Below are positions 9,697 to 18,831 of a DNA stretch of 64,000 nt, piece by piece. Position 1 is the stretch's first letter. Each line of letters starts with the position of its first letter. The notes beneath the pieces were generated by a model. That model did not search any database. It was not told the DNA's origin and saw only the letters and a list, made by a program, of their open reading frames with translations. A program made the position numbers and the translations under genes. This DNA comes from Desulfosporosinus acididurans (GTDB lineage: Bacteria; Bacillota; Desulfitobacteriia; Desulfitobacteriales; Desulfitobacteriaceae). The stretch covers positions 1 to 64,000 of the forward strand of contig NZ_LDZY01000001.1 of NCBI RefSeq assembly GCF_001029285.1, read 5' to 3'.

Positions 9697-9891
9697 AGTT
9701 TCCCCTTTCATACATTTCCTCATAAGCAAATAGGCAGAATTTTAGAGAGTGCGTCCATACATCATTCAGATCGGAAAACTGCGAAAATAACAATTAAAAT
9801 TATAGTCCAAAATAAAGATCCAAAGAAGTCCCTATGGTCACATAATTTAATGCCAAAAGCATTAATACGATTGGCATTGGATTTTATACGC

Positions 9892-9920
9892 AAAAAACAC
9901 AGGCAAATAATCGGCCTGTG
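9892..9920 (-). terminator. Terminator downstream of the RpoA-CTD-like pseudogene
   Basis: The stem CACAGGC/GCCTGTG has a 9-base loop and is followed on the minus strand by TTTTTTG. It lies about 45 bases past the stop of the frameshifted gene. Confidence 0.65.
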
Positions 9921-9965
9921 CTTAGATTAACTTTGAAGGGCAATTTGTTATTACTTTTTTTCCCC

Positions 9966-10284
9966 TTACTCCCTTAATTTATTTTGCACCGCATTTTCTT
10001 CTTCAAATAATGTCATTTTATAGTGTAAATCCTCCAGGCAGGCGGGGCCAAACCCTTTTAGATTTAATAAATAATCATCTGTTGTTTTTTGAACATCGTC
10101 AATAGTATCTATTCCGGCATTTGAGAATATTATAGGTCCTGGAAGTGAGATTTAATACAGATAGTTCAGGCGATTTGAGTAATTTTGCACAAAGGAGTTC
10201 GCATTTTTCGGCGTCTTCCTGCCGATTATACCTGGTCTGACAAAGCGAACAAGCAAATACGCTAGTCAATATTTCCATGACCAT
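9966..10284 (-). pseudogene. Frameshifted gene: Cys-motif plus RNA polymerase alpha-CTD-like domain
   Basis: The 5' frame starts at an ATG behind AGGAGAGGG and encodes a Cys-rich head (CSLCQTRYNRQEDAEKCELLC, a possible zinc site). It then enters LSVLNLTSRTYNILK and stops at 10099. The other frame continues seamlessly as NAGIDTIDDVQKTTDDYLLN, then LKGFGPACLEDLHYKM, to a stop at 9966. Joined, this is the helix-hairpin-helix fold of the RpoA C-terminal domain. The frames meet near 10119-10122 in an AAA run, which fits a 2-base loss or 1-base gain. It is a recent frameshift or a sequencing error. The protein would bind DNA or a transcription regulator, which is inference. Confidence 0.75.
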
Positions 10285-10351
10285 AGTTACCCTCTCCTAA
10301 CCCCACAAATAAAATGTTTTATAACATTTCGGTCATATCAATTTCGTGGAA

Positions 10352-10380
10352 GGTGAGAATATCATGGTGACATTCTCACC
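10352..10380 (-). terminator. Hairpin downstream of the SulP gene
   Basis: A perfect 9-bp stem GGTGAGAAT/ATTCTCACC encloses an 11-base loop, 30 bases past the sulP stop. It has only a weak T-run on the minus strand. Confidence 0.5.
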
Positions 10381-10410
10381 TTTAAATTTGCTTTCTCAAC
10401 TCGTCCAAAT

Positions 10411-12114
10411 TTAAAAGTTAAGAGCAGCTCTTGCCCTTACTAAGGCATTTGAGGTTGAAGCAAAGACTTCATTTTCGGACATAAAGATATTTTCCGGGCC
10501 AATGTCAGTATCAAAGTTTGACTTTTTAAACAAGGCTGCAAGATCCGGTTGAACACCACTAATGATCAAAGTTCCGTTATTTTCCCGCACATTCCTGACA
10601 AAGACCTTCAAAGCTGTCAGTGACGTTAAGTCAACAGTGGTTACATGATTCATTCTGAGAATAAACACTTTGGATTTATCAACCAAACTTTCAAGTTTAT
10701 CTCCTAAATCGGTTGCTCCCCCGAAATAAAGATTTCCTTCAAGTTGAATTACCAAAACGTCAACCTTTTCTTCAACGGTTTTCACTTCTTCGAGAATCAC
10801 CTGGGATCCATCACTCTGTGCTGGAATCAAAAGCTTAAGCGGTGCTTTGTTGGTATCCTTCAGATATAAGGCAATGGATAGAGCAATCCCTGAATAAATT
10901 GCATAATCCAAGTTTGGCAGCACAATAACTAAGATACAGGTTACCCACATGGCAATGGAATCGGAAGAGAATATACCTGCTTTCACGACTTTCTTTATTT
11001 CTTCTTTGTCAATCAAACCATACCCTGTATAAATCAGGACCCCTGCCAAACCTGCACTTGGTATATATTTCGCATAGGGTGCAAACAGCATGAGAACAAT
11101 GGCTACAAACACACCGGAAAGAATTCCGGCTAATCTGCTGGCTCCCCCGTTAATATAGTTAATGGCGGAACGGGAAAATGAACCCGAAGCCGGAAGGCAC
11201 TGGAAGAAAGCCCCTATGATATTTGATAAACCCTGCCCTATAAATTCTTGATTGGAATCAATTTTTTGCCGGGTTTTCGTGGCAATTGATTTAGAAATAG
11301 ATATTGCTTCAACTAAACCAATGATGGAGATGGCAAACGCTCCGCTCAGCATATCTTTGACTGAGGAAAGGCTAAAATGAACCATGGTAAAGGGAGGAAA
11401 GCCGGAAGGGATATTACCTGTAAGTTTGACGCCTTTCTTTTCCAGATCAAACATAATGATAAAAAAGATAGGCAGAATAATCCCAATTAAAGCTCCCGGA
11501 AGATTTTTACTGATCTTTTTGCATATCAGCACAATTATAATAGTCATCAGGCCGATGCCTAAAACATAGGGATTCGTTTTATTTAGATGAGTGATAATAT
11601 AATATACTTTTTCCAGCGTAGACATTGCTGAAGAGTTTTTAATCGATATCCCCAGAAATGTATTTAATTGTCCCAGAGCAATGATCGTTCCTGCTCCGGC
11701 TGTAAACCCTACCAAGACGGTGTGGGAAACAAAATCAATCACTTTGCCGAGTCGAACTACTCCATAAAGAACCTGTAAAACGCCAACCATAAAGGTCATT
11801 AGGAAAAGCATTTGATAAGCATTAGGGAGATGCATAAAGCGTATCATAGCGCTTGCAGTGAGTAAACAAATCGCATTCGTCGGTCCTGTAATCAGTTGGT
11901 TAGAACAGCCAAAGGCGGAACCTATAATCGCCGCAATGATCCCGGTATAGAGACCATAAATCGGATTGACGCCCGCAATCAGAGCATAAGCCATATACTG
12001 AGGAAGACCAACAACTACAACAGTTAAGGCACCTATAATATCATGCTTGAGATCCCCTTTTTTATATCCTTTAACCGTTTCAATAATCGGAACCCATTTA
12101 GTCATTGAAGGCAT
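10411..12114 (-). CDS. SulP-family anion transporter with STAS domain
   Basis: This is a SulP/SLC26 membrane transporter for sulfate, bicarbonate or another inorganic anion. The N-terminal two thirds hold the 10-14 membrane segments, with the family signatures near residues 45-75 (VVVVGLPQYMAYALIAGVNPIYGLYTG) and ASGSFSRSAINYINGGASR. The last ~120 residues form a cytoplasmic STAS domain (VLVIQLEGNLYFGGATDLGD). I start at the ATG at 12114 because AGGTGGGAG lies 4 bases upstream; a TTG 18 bases earlier lacks a site. A truncated Usp gene lies upstream, and SulP and Usp genes often pair. The substrate is not determined. Confidence 0.9.
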   Translation of the reverse strand: MPSMTKWVPIIETVKGYKKGDLKHDIIGALTVVVVGLPQYMAYALIAGVNPIYGLYTGIIAAIIGSAFGCSNQLITGPTNAICLLTASAMIRFMHLPNAYQMLFLMTFMVGVLQVLYGVVRLGKVIDFVSHTVLVGFTAGAGTIIALGQLNTFLGISIKNSSAMSTLEKVYYIITHLNKTNPYVLGIGLMTIIIVLICKKISKNLPGALIGIILPIFFIIMFDLEKKGVKLTGNIPSGFPPFTMVHFSLSSVKDMLSGAFAISIIGLVEAISISKSIATKTRQKIDSNQEFIGQGLSNIIGAFFQCLPASGSFSRSAINYINGGASRLAGILSGVFVAIVLMLFAPYAKYIPSAGLAGVLIYTGYGLIDKEEIKKVVKAGIFSSDSIAMWVTCILVIVLPNLDYAIYSGIALSIALYLKDTNKAPLKLLIPAQSDGSQVILEEVKTVEEKVDVLVIQLEGNLYFGGATDLGDKLESLVDKSKVFILRMNHVTTVDLTSLTALKVFVRNVRENNGTLIISGVQPDLAALFKKSNFDTDIGPENIFMSENEVFASTSNALVRARAALNF

Positions 12115-12150
12115 ACAACTCCCACCTTTCAATAAGCGCAGTAACGTAAA

Positions 12151-12164
12151 GTGAAATTTTTCAC
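12151..12164 (-). promoter_or_regulatory. Possible Rex-type redox operator upstream of sulP
   Basis: GTGAAATTTTTCAC has 6-bp arms GTGAAA/TTTCAC and matches the core of the Firmicute Rex (NADH/NAD+ sensor) consensus, though the outer TT and AA are absent. It lies 37 bases ahead of the sulP start codon. Confidence 0.35.
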
Positions 12165-12620
12165 TATTAATCTAAGAGTTTTTCTTTATTTTTGACAAAT
12201 CATTTTTTACTTCTACAATCTCTTAGCTGTACATACTTTAAATTCCAACGATGATACCGAAGTCACATTTTTTAGCAGTCTTTATGACTGTTTTATCTAA
12301 TATCGATTATTAGTTATAGAAGGTAAAATTCAAAAATCCAATCAGGGCGCTAACGAAACTCTTTCTAAATCATGTTCCTCCCCTTTCCCTCTGAATTTTG
12401 TTAATAACGTTAGAGATTGAATTAGTACTAATCCTCAACAAATCAATCATCCTTCCTCTCTTTGAATTATCACTATTTATTACAAATTCAGATTAGCACT
12501 GTGGACTGTATAAGTCTATAGAAAATCAGTATCCTCACCATCATATATGCTTATGAACAATTTGATAATTCATCTTATCACTAGTCCCATTGGCATTTCT
12601 CAAGTTCTCTTCTGAAAACC
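12165..12620. other. Intergenic region with no gene seen
   Basis: About 450 AT-rich bases lie between the sulP promoter side and the Usp terminator. They have stop codons in all frames and no frame backed by a ribosome site. I see no riboswitch-like or long palindromic structure. It may be what remains of a deleted gene, since the neighbouring Usp is truncated. Confidence 0.4.
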
Positions 12621-12621
12621 T

Positions 12622-12654
12622 TAAAAAAGCTCCCCAAGCAGCATTTGGGGAGCT
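12622..12654 (-). terminator. Rho-independent terminator after the Usp remnant
   Basis: The perfect 10-bp stem AGCTCCCCAA/TTGGGGAGCT is followed on the minus strand by TTTTTTAA. This is a textbook intrinsic terminator for minus-strand transcription through the usp region. Confidence 0.85.
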
Positions 12655-12720
12655 AAAGAATAAGAAGGGTTCCTATAACTTTATGCACTAATTTGTAGTT
12701 TATAACTGCTATCGAAATAG

Positions 12721-12752
12721 CCCCGATGTTCAGCTTTAACTGAACGAGTTCA
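12721..12752 (+). repeat. Solitary IS200/IS605-like right-end hairpin, copy 1
   Basis: CCCCGATGTTCAG..CTGAACGAGTTCAT contains the hairpin GTTCAG/CTGAAC and the terminal motif GAGTTCA. It belongs to a family of repeats found six more times in this window. Its end overlaps the stop codon of the usp remnant. Confidence 0.6.
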
Positions 12753-13068
12753 TTTGACAATTAAAACTGAACATTTTGCGCCATAGAGAACACGTTGACT
12801 AACACTGCCTAGCAGACAATCTGTGATGGCTCCATATCCGCATTTCCCCATGATTACCATGTCGATTCTCTCATCTTCAATTTCCTTTAGTATTACCTTG
12901 TCAGGTTTACCGTTCAATATTTTCCGTGTGACGGTAATCTCTGCGGTATTATTGATGCCGGCCATTGTTGCGTCTAAGGCAAACTTTCCTTCTTGTTCAA
13001 TCTGGTCTGGTGAAATAATGAACATATCCAGACATGAAACTTCAAGCAGAATTTCGGCGGCGTTTTAA
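12750..13068 (-). pseudogene. Universal stress protein (UspA family), 5'-truncated
   Basis: The C-terminal two thirds of a UspA fold are clear: DMVIMGKCGYGAITDCLLGSVSQRVLYGAKCSVLIVK contains the ATP-binding G-2x-G-9x-G(S/T) pattern. Reading upstream in frame gives NAAEILLEVSCLDMFIISPD and then a stop. The first ~35 residues, with the VAVDGS strand and its Asp, are therefore missing. The ATG at 13025 would be internal to the normal fold. I read this as a remnant left by a deletion that joined it to the gene at 13080. A short shifted-start protein cannot be ruled out. Confidence 0.7.
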
Positions 13069-13079
13069 TTTTTAGTTAA

Positions 13080-13517
13080 TTAAGCTGTTCGATGACGGGT
13101 TATCTTGGGATACCTAAATCCAGCCTCTTTGGCCATAGTTACGAAAAATTCTTTGTCACATGCGACCGTGATCTTAAAATAGGATAATTCCTTAAAATGG
13201 GTATCAGTACACTCTTTAATTTCAACCTGCCATTGGATTCCTTGACCTTGGGCAAACGTTAGTATTTTCGTCAGATAGTCCAAACTTACATTAACCAATC
13301 CCAGCGGAGTTACATTATCATCATCAGGGGTAACAATTTTATTGATTACTTGTATCTCCATATCCTGAGGGACTTCCGCACCGGTAGCAATGAGTCGTTT
13401 AATTAAATCATCATATATTAATTGATACGATTTCAGCTCTTCTCCTCTTAAGTTTCTGACGCCATCATCTTGACCTTTTAACGTAAATCTCTGAATTAAT
13501 TGATCACACTTTCTCAT
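13080..13517 (-). CDS. Conserved-looking protein of unknown function
   Basis: This 145-residue soluble acidic protein has a good ribosome site (AGGAGG seven bases before the ATG). The first half is mainly helical with DDLIKRLIATGAEVPQDMEIQVINKI. The second half has alternating hydrophobic strands (IQWQVEIKEC, YFKITVACDKEFFVTMAKEAGF). It has no signal peptide, membrane segment or catalytic motif that I recognise. It shares strand and direction with the Usp remnant directly downstream and may have formed a stress-related pair with it. Confidence 0.65.
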   Translation of the reverse strand: MRKCDQLIQRFTLKGQDDGVRNLRGEELKSYQLIYDDLIKRLIATGAEVPQDMEIQVINKIVTPDDDNVTPLGLVNVSLDYLTKILTFAQGQGIQWQVEIKECTDTHFKELSYFKITVACDKEFFVTMAKEAGFRYPKITRHRTA

Positions 13518-13792
13518 ATAGAATAACCTCCTTTGCTTGATAAAGTACTAACATTCACAATTACACCTGTCTTTATCCACCATATCCTTGTTAAGAGCTG
13601 CTATCCTTCGAGATTGATTAAAGATTAGCGTTATCCTCAACTAAATCGTAACATTCCCCAGGCTCTTATGTCTATAGGATATCCCTATGTTATCGATTAT
13701 TCATTTTAATCGGCATTATAGTAACCCCGCTTCAGGCTCTGGAAAATCTGCAGCTAGTTGCAATGATGTAAGAAGAAAGTATTAGATTTTTG
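13518..13792. other. Intergenic region with no gene seen
   Basis: AT-rich sequence upstream of the unknown gene. It should hold that gene's promoter, but no convincing -35/-10 pair stands out. No open frame with a ribosome site was found on either strand. Confidence 0.4.
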
Positions 13793-13821
13793 CAAAAAAA
13801 GAGCTGTGTGAAAACACAGCC
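13793..13821 (-). terminator. Terminator of the ribose operon
   Basis: GCTGTGT/ACACAGC forms a 7-bp stem with a 4-base loop. On the minus strand it is followed by CTTTTTTT. It lies about 45 bases past the rbsK stop. Confidence 0.85.
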
Positions 13822-13864
13822 CTAAAACTGAATTAAAGTATTAGTAGTTTAATTCCCCGTAATT

Positions 13865-14794
13865 TTAGCGCTCATCTTGAGCTAAAAAAGCATTGATTTC
13901 CGCCCGTTGCGGGATTGAAGTTTGGGCGCCTTTTCTAGTTACAGTAAGAGCCGAAGCTGCTGAAGCAAAATGCAAAGCAGCCTGAAGGGGCTTGCCCTCA
14001 GCAATAGCGGCAGCGTAGGCCCCTACAAAAGTATCACCGGCTGCCGTTGTATCCAGCGCTTTAACCTTGAACGCCGGTTGATACATCGTTGTTCCTTCAC
14101 TGCTCATATAAAATAATCCCTTGGCGCCTAAGGTTACAATGATTTCCCGACACCCTTGTGCCACTAAGATTTTGCCGGCAGAGTGCACTTCCTCAATACT
14201 TTCAGTTTTAACTCCAGTTAATACAGCCGCCTCTGTTTCGTTAAGAATTAATAAATTAACCATGTGATAGATATTCTCTGGCGGCACAAAAGCAGGCGCA
14301 GGATTGTATATAATATACTTTCCTTTCGCTGCAAAGTATTCGAATACATAGGCTAAGGTTGGGTAGGGTATCTCATTCTGAAGAATGATTAGGTCTGGCT
14401 CGTCCAGCAACTTGCCTGCCTCGTCAATATCCTTCGGATCTAACGCTCCGTTGGCCCCTGGAGAAATAATAATACGATTTTCCCCTAGTCCATCGACGGT
14501 AATGAAAGCCAGTCCTGTTGAAATATCCTGCTTGACAAGCACTCCACCTGTTCCGACACCCGAGGATCGCAGGTTTTCTAAGAGAATTTCTCCATAAGCG
14601 TCCACGCCTACTGCCCCGATCATTTCGACTTTAGCTCCCGCACGAGCTGCAGCTACTGCCTGATTTGCGCCCTTCCCGCCCGGAATATAGCTCGTTTCAA
14701 TGGCTTTAATTGTTTGGCCCGGCAAAGGCGCTTTTTCAACGCGATTGACAATATCCATGTTAAGGCTGCCGATCACTGTCATGGAACGCATCAT
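13865..14794 (-). CDS. rbsK: Ribokinase
   Basis: This 309-residue PfkB-family kinase phosphorylates D-ribose to ribose 5-phosphate with ATP in the cytoplasm. The N-terminal GSLNMDIVNRVEKAP and the GGKGANQAVAAARAG signature (PfkB motif 1, about residues 38-52) are present. Motif 2, DTTAAGDTFVGAYAAA, carries the catalytic Asp in its GD pair. GGGAGGTG nine bases ahead supports the first of two adjacent ATGs. It is the last gene of rbsDACBK, and a terminator follows. Confidence 0.96.
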   Translation of the reverse strand: MMRSMTVIGSLNMDIVNRVEKAPLPGQTIKAIETSYIPGGKGANQAVAAARAGAKVEMIGAVGVDAYGEILLENLRSSGVGTGGVLVKQDISTGLAFITVDGLGENRIIISPGANGALDPKDIDEAGKLLDEPDLIILQNEIPYPTLAYVFEYFAAKGKYIIYNPAPAFVPPENIYHMVNLLILNETEAAVLTGVKTESIEEVHSAGKILVAQGCREIIVTLGAKGLFYMSSEGTTMYQPAFKVKALDTTAAGDTFVGAYAAAIAEGKPLQAALHFASAASALTVTRKGAQTSIPQRAEINAFLAQDER

Positions 14795-14889
14795 CCTGCT
14801 TCACCTCCCTTAAGACATAATCCAGAAACAGTTACAAAGGAATGATTACTCCCTCGACTAATTTACTGAAATAAAAGCATCTGATCAGC

Positions 14890-15846
14890 TTAAAAACCTT
14901 TAAATGATGTTCCTTTTTCAACAAGTTTCAGAGGTGAGCTGACAGTCGCCGAAACGGAATTGCCCTTGACCAGTTTCATAGCGTTCTGAACTCCTAATAC
15001 TCCTTCTTCAGCTGGCTGTTGAGCAATGTCAGCATAGAAAAGTCCTTGTTGAACGTTATTGACCGCTTCTTGTTCACCATCAATACCGACAATCGCAATC
15101 CCTGTTTTATTGCTTTGTTGAATTGCTTTCGAGGCGCCTAGAGCCATCTCATCATTTTGGGCGAAGACCCCTTTAACATCGGGATTAGCCTGAAGAATAT
15201 TTTGCATAACGTTTAACGCTTTACTGCGGTCAAAATTAGCCGATTGTTTAGCAACAACTTGAATTCCCTTTGCTGTCGCAATTTCTTGGTCAAACCCTTG
15301 CTCTCTGTCCCGTTCAGCTGAAGTACCAATGATCCCTTGAAGCTCAACGACTTTGCCCTGGCCATTCAGAGCTTTTATAATCTCATCAGCAGCCATTTTT
15401 CCTGCCTGAACGCTGTCGGAGGCAATGAAACAGGATACTTTACCGGAATTTACACTACGATCCAAGGTTATAACAGGGATGTTCGCTTTATTAGCAGCAG
15501 CAACTGCGCTGGACAAACCTTGACTATCGGTTGGGTTAAGAATAATAGCACTTACTTTTTGCTGAATTAAGTCTTGAACTTGGTTCAATTGAGTAGCAGC
15601 GTCATTATTACCATTATCGATAATAACTTTTACGTTTTCTTTCTCAGCTTCCTGTTTAACTCCATTTTCCATAGCTACAAAAAACGGATTATTGGTCGTG
15701 GAGACAGCGAAACCAATGGTATAATCGCCGGATTTTGCTTGAGCAGCTGTTTTGTCGCCTGAACCATTGTTAGAAGCAGTACCGCATCCAGAAACAAGAC
15801 CCACTGTCAGAACACCTAGCCCCAAAATAGTTTTCCATTTTTTCAT
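14890..15846 (-). CDS. rbsB: Ribose ABC transporter substrate-binding lipoprotein
   Basis: This is a type I periplasmic-binding-protein fold. A lipoprotein signal peptide ends in LTVGLVSGC, so it is anchored outside the cell and hands ribose to RbsC. The binding-domain hallmarks IGFAVSTTNNPFFVAMENG, NPTDSQGL, TLDRSV and GVFAQNDEMALGA match RbsB. I prefer the ATG at 15846 to the one six bases upstream, since AGGAG lies only two bases from the latter. A gap of about 60 bases separates it from rbsC. Confidence 0.94.
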   Translation of the reverse strand: MKKWKTILGLGVLTVGLVSGCGTASNNGSGDKTAAQAKSGDYTIGFAVSTTNNPFFVAMENGVKQEAEKENVKVIIDNGNNDAATQLNQVQDLIQQKVSAIILNPTDSQGLSSAVAAANKANIPVITLDRSVNSGKVSCFIASDSVQAGKMAADEIIKALNGQGKVVELQGIIGTSAERDREQGFDQEIATAKGIQVVAKQSANFDRSKALNVMQNILQANPDVKGVFAQNDEMALGASKAIQQSNKTGIAIVGIDGEQEAVNNVQQGLFYADIAQQPAEEGVLGVQNAMKLVKGNSVSATVSSPLKLVEKGTSFKGF

Positions 15847-15905
15847 TGCCATTTCTCCTCTTTACATTTATTTTTATTTATTTGAAGAAGAGGCCGCAGG
15901 GCCTC

Positions 15906-16847
15906 TTACCTCGCTGAGGATTTCTTGCGATCAAGCATAATCGCCGCAAGAATAATTAATCCTTTCACGGCATCTTGATAGAAAGAATTGACATTGAGCA
16001 GATTCAAACCATTATCAATAATTCCGAGAATCAAGGCCCCGATAAGAGTCCCTACTAACGTGCCTTCTCCCCCGGCCAAACTGGTCCCGCCAAGTACGAC
16101 TGCCGTAATGGCATCCAGCTCATATCCTACGCCTGCAGTTGGTTCTGCAGAGCCTAAACGGGAAGCTAAAATTATTCCTGCTAAAGAAGCCAAAATACCA
16201 CTGACAACATAAACACTCAAAAGATAACGTTTTACTGGAACTCCAGCCAAGAAGGAAACTCGCTCATTTCCTCCAATTGCATAAATGCGTCTTCCGGCAA
16301 TTGTTCGATGGAGTACAACCCAAGCGGTAATAAGGACAAAAGCCATTACCCAGACCGGAATAGGAATTTCCAAAAATGTCCCGGTGCCGAATTTAGCAAA
16401 CTCTTGAGGCAAATTATAAATAGGCATGCCATTGGTATAGATTTCTGTCATTCCTCGAAACAGCGTCATCGTCCCTAAGGTAACAATAAAAGGGGCCAAG
16501 CCTGCATAGGCGACAAACAATCCATTAACTGCTCCAGCCACCCCCCCAAAAGCCAAAGCTGCAATAACAGCTACCCAAGGGTTAACGTGTCCGACCATTA
16601 GCTGCGAAGCAAGCGCTGCACTTAAAGCCAGAGTAGATCCAACCGATAAATCAATCCCAGATGTAAGAATGACAAAGGTCATTCCCACTGCAATCAAAGC
16701 ATTCACTGAAATTTGCAGGGCAACGTTGCGCAGATTTCCAAAGGTAAAAAACTTAGCGGTTGCAAAAGAGAGAATGAAAATTAAAATAATGAGACCAATT
16801 GTCGGTCCTAAATGATAACGTTTAATAGTTTTGATAATTCGTTCCAT
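15906..16847 (-). CDS. rbsC: Ribose ABC transporter permease
   Basis: This 313-residue BPD_transp_2 permease has 8-10 membrane segments. It carries the family motifs ILTSGIDLSVGSTLALSAAL and YAIGGNERVSFLAGVPV (the loop that contacts the ATPase), then ELDAITAVVLGGTSLAGGEGT. Two copies would form the channel for ribose. Its ATG overlaps the rbsA stop codon by one base, which indicates translational coupling. Confidence 0.95.
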   Translation of the reverse strand: MERIIKTIKRYHLGPTIGLIILIFILSFATAKFFTFGNLRNVALQISVNALIAVGMTFVILTSGIDLSVGSTLALSAALASQLMVGHVNPWVAVIAALAFGGVAGAVNGLFVAYAGLAPFIVTLGTMTLFRGMTEIYTNGMPIYNLPQEFAKFGTGTFLEIPIPVWVMAFVLITAWVVLHRTIAGRRIYAIGGNERVSFLAGVPVKRYLLSVYVVSGILASLAGIILASRLGSAEPTAGVGYELDAITAVVLGGTSLAGGEGTLVGTLIGALILGIIDNGLNLLNVNSFYQDAVKGLIILAAIMLDRKKSSAR

Positions 16848-18334
16848 TATACCTCACCTCCCGTAGCTAAACGCATAAACGCTTCTTGTTCCATCTCTCC
16901 GCTCTGTAATTCGCCCATAATAACTCCTTCGTGCATTACATAGACCCTATCGCTCATGCCCAACAATTCAGGCAAGTCGGAAGAAATCAGCAAAACTGCC
17001 TTTCCTTCTAACTTCAATTGGTTCATTAGCTGATAGATTTCCTGTTTCGCTCCCACGTCAACGCCTCGTGTCGGCTCATCCAAAATCAGCAATTTCGGGT
17101 TACAAGATAACCATTTACCAATGACGACCTTTTGTTGATTTCCACCGCTTAAATTTTGTGCAGACTGCTCAATAGTTGGAGTTTTAACTCTCAATTGTTT
17201 AACCCAATGCTCCGCATTCTCCCGTTCCTTTTGCCTGGAAATTATGCCCCAACGACTTCGCGCATCGAGGGTTGGGAGAGCCAAATTTTCACGAATGGAA
17301 AAGGGAAGATGCAGTCCTTCATTTTTACGGTCCTCGGTTACAAGGGCTATCCCGGAACGAATTGCATTAATAGGGGTTCTTAAGGAGAGTTTCCGGCCTT
17401 CAAGGATGATTTCGCCGGACTTTAAAGCATCGATTCCACTTAAAGCACGAGCCACCTCCGTGCGTCCGGAACCCATCAGGCCGCCAAGGCCCACGATTTC
17501 CCCTGCTCTAACTTCTAAACTAACGTTCTGGACAAATTGCGTACTTAATTGCTTTGCACGCAGTACAATCTCAGTCGGTGTCGTTTCAACATGAGGATAG
17601 CGTTCCTCAATCTCCCGGCCAACCATTAAAGAAACCAATTCCCGCTCTGTTGTCTCCTCGGTCTTAACCGTGGCAATGAACTGACCGTCCCGTAATACTG
17701 TCACCCGATCTGCCACAGCAAACAATTCCTCCAGGCGATGGGAAATATAAATAATTCCAACGCCTTTATCCTTGAGAGAACGGACAATTTCAAAAAGTCG
17801 TTCTGTTTCAGCCCGGCTCAAAGCGGAGGTAGGCTCGTCCATAATGAGAAAGCGAACATCTTTCTGCAAGGCCTTGCCAATTTCCACTAACTGCTGTTCG
17901 CCAACACTTAGGCCGCCCAGCGATTCTTTGGGATCACGGTTAAGATTCAATGCTGCCATTGTCTCCCCAACCTTCTTATAGAGAAGAGGATAATTAACGA
18001 AACCCAGAGTCCGAAATTCATTCTCATGCCCAATCAGAAAGTTTTCGGCCACCGATAAGTTAGGAAATAGGTTAAGCTCTTGATATATCATCTCGATCCC
18101 TAGGTTCTGGGCATCGGGAATCGCCTTAATAGATACAGTCTCTCCGTCGATTGCTATTTGCCCTGCATCTGCTGCATAGACCCCAGTTAAGATTTTCATT
18201 AATGTGGACTTACCGGCGCCATTTTCACCAAGTAAGGCCACTACCTCTCCCCCACTGACCTGCAGGTCTACCCCTTGAAGAACCTTGACACCTGAGAAGC
18301 CTTTACAGATTCCCTTCATTTCTAAGAGTGCCAT
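16847..18334 (-). CDS. rbsA: Ribose ABC transporter ATP-binding protein (two ATPase domains)
   Basis: This 495-residue protein has two ABC domains in tandem, the usual length for RbsA. The first has Walker A GENGAGKST near residue 36, signature LSVGEQQ and Walker B FLIMDEPT. The second has a degenerate Walker A (GLMGSGRTEVA, without the usual GKS/T Lys), signature LSGGNQQ and Walker B LLILDEPTRG. A degenerate second site is normal in this family. It powers uptake through RbsC and sits between rbsD and rbsC in the operon. Confidence 0.95.
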   Translation of the reverse strand: MALLEMKGICKGFSGVKVLQGVDLQVSGGEVVALLGENGAGKSTLMKILTGVYAADAGQIAIDGETVSIKAIPDAQNLGIEMIYQELNLFPNLSVAENFLIGHENEFRTLGFVNYPLLYKKVGETMAALNLNRDPKESLGGLSVGEQQLVEIGKALQKDVRFLIMDEPTSALSRAETERLFEIVRSLKDKGVGIIYISHRLEELFAVADRVTVLRDGQFIATVKTEETTERELVSLMVGREIEERYPHVETTPTEIVLRAKQLSTQFVQNVSLEVRAGEIVGLGGLMGSGRTEVARALSGIDALKSGEIILEGRKLSLRTPINAIRSGIALVTEDRKNEGLHLPFSIRENLALPTLDARSRWGIISRQKERENAEHWVKQLRVKTPTIEQSAQNLSGGNQQKVVIGKWLSCNPKLLILDEPTRGVDVGAKQEIYQLMNQLKLEGKAVLLISSDLPELLGMSDRVYVMHEGVIMGELQSGEMEQEAFMRLATGGEV

Positions 18335-18345
18335 AAATTCACCAC

Positions 18346-18738
18346 CTAAAATACAACGCTAGACTTTAAGATGACATTGGCATAAGAGGTCCACTCACCA
18401 GTGCGGACAATTACTGCAGCCGATGCTAAACGTTCTTTAAATACTTCGTGACTTACAAGTTCCAAAGGAGCATCTGTCGCCTCCTTGATTTTAGCAAACA
18501 AATCCGGATGAGCCTCTTGCAGTTCCTCAGCGATTGTAATTTGTTCGACGCTCAATTCGCCAAGAACAGCATTGAACACATCCTCAAAAGCAGGAACACC
18601 CTCACAAACCGCTAAATCAACAAATGGGATCTGGGGCGGGATCGGTAACCCATAGTCTGCAATAACTAAGGTCTGACCATGACCTAATGCAGCAATGAAT
18701 CGTGACAATTCCCCATGAAGCACGCCTTGTTTTTTCAT
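18346..18738 (-). CDS. rbsD: D-ribose pyranase
   Basis: This 130-residue RbsD/FucU mutarotase interconverts the pyranose and furanose forms of ribose for RbsK. The N-terminal ELSRFIAALGHGQTLVIADYGLP contains the catalytic His (GHGQ). The C-terminal RTGEWTSYANVILKSSVVF is the conserved tail. It is the first gene of the operon, 11 bases ahead of rbsA. Confidence 0.95.
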   Translation of the reverse strand: MKKQGVLHGELSRFIAALGHGQTLVIADYGLPIPPQIPFVDLAVCEGVPAFEDVFNAVLGELSVEQITIAEELQEAHPDLFAKIKEATDAPLELVSHEVFKERLASAAVIVRTGEWTSYANVILKSSVVF

Positions 18739-18831
18739 TCCCTTGACACCCCTGTCTTTTTTTCTGTATTATCGCTTGATCGAAGGCAGTAGTTTGACAA
18801 TGACATTTGTACCTTTTGCACCTTTAGAATA

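Noticed and set aside
9688-9930. 80-codon plus-strand frame
   Set aside because: It overlaps the start of the chemoreceptor gene and a minus-strand terminator, and its composition does not look like protein.
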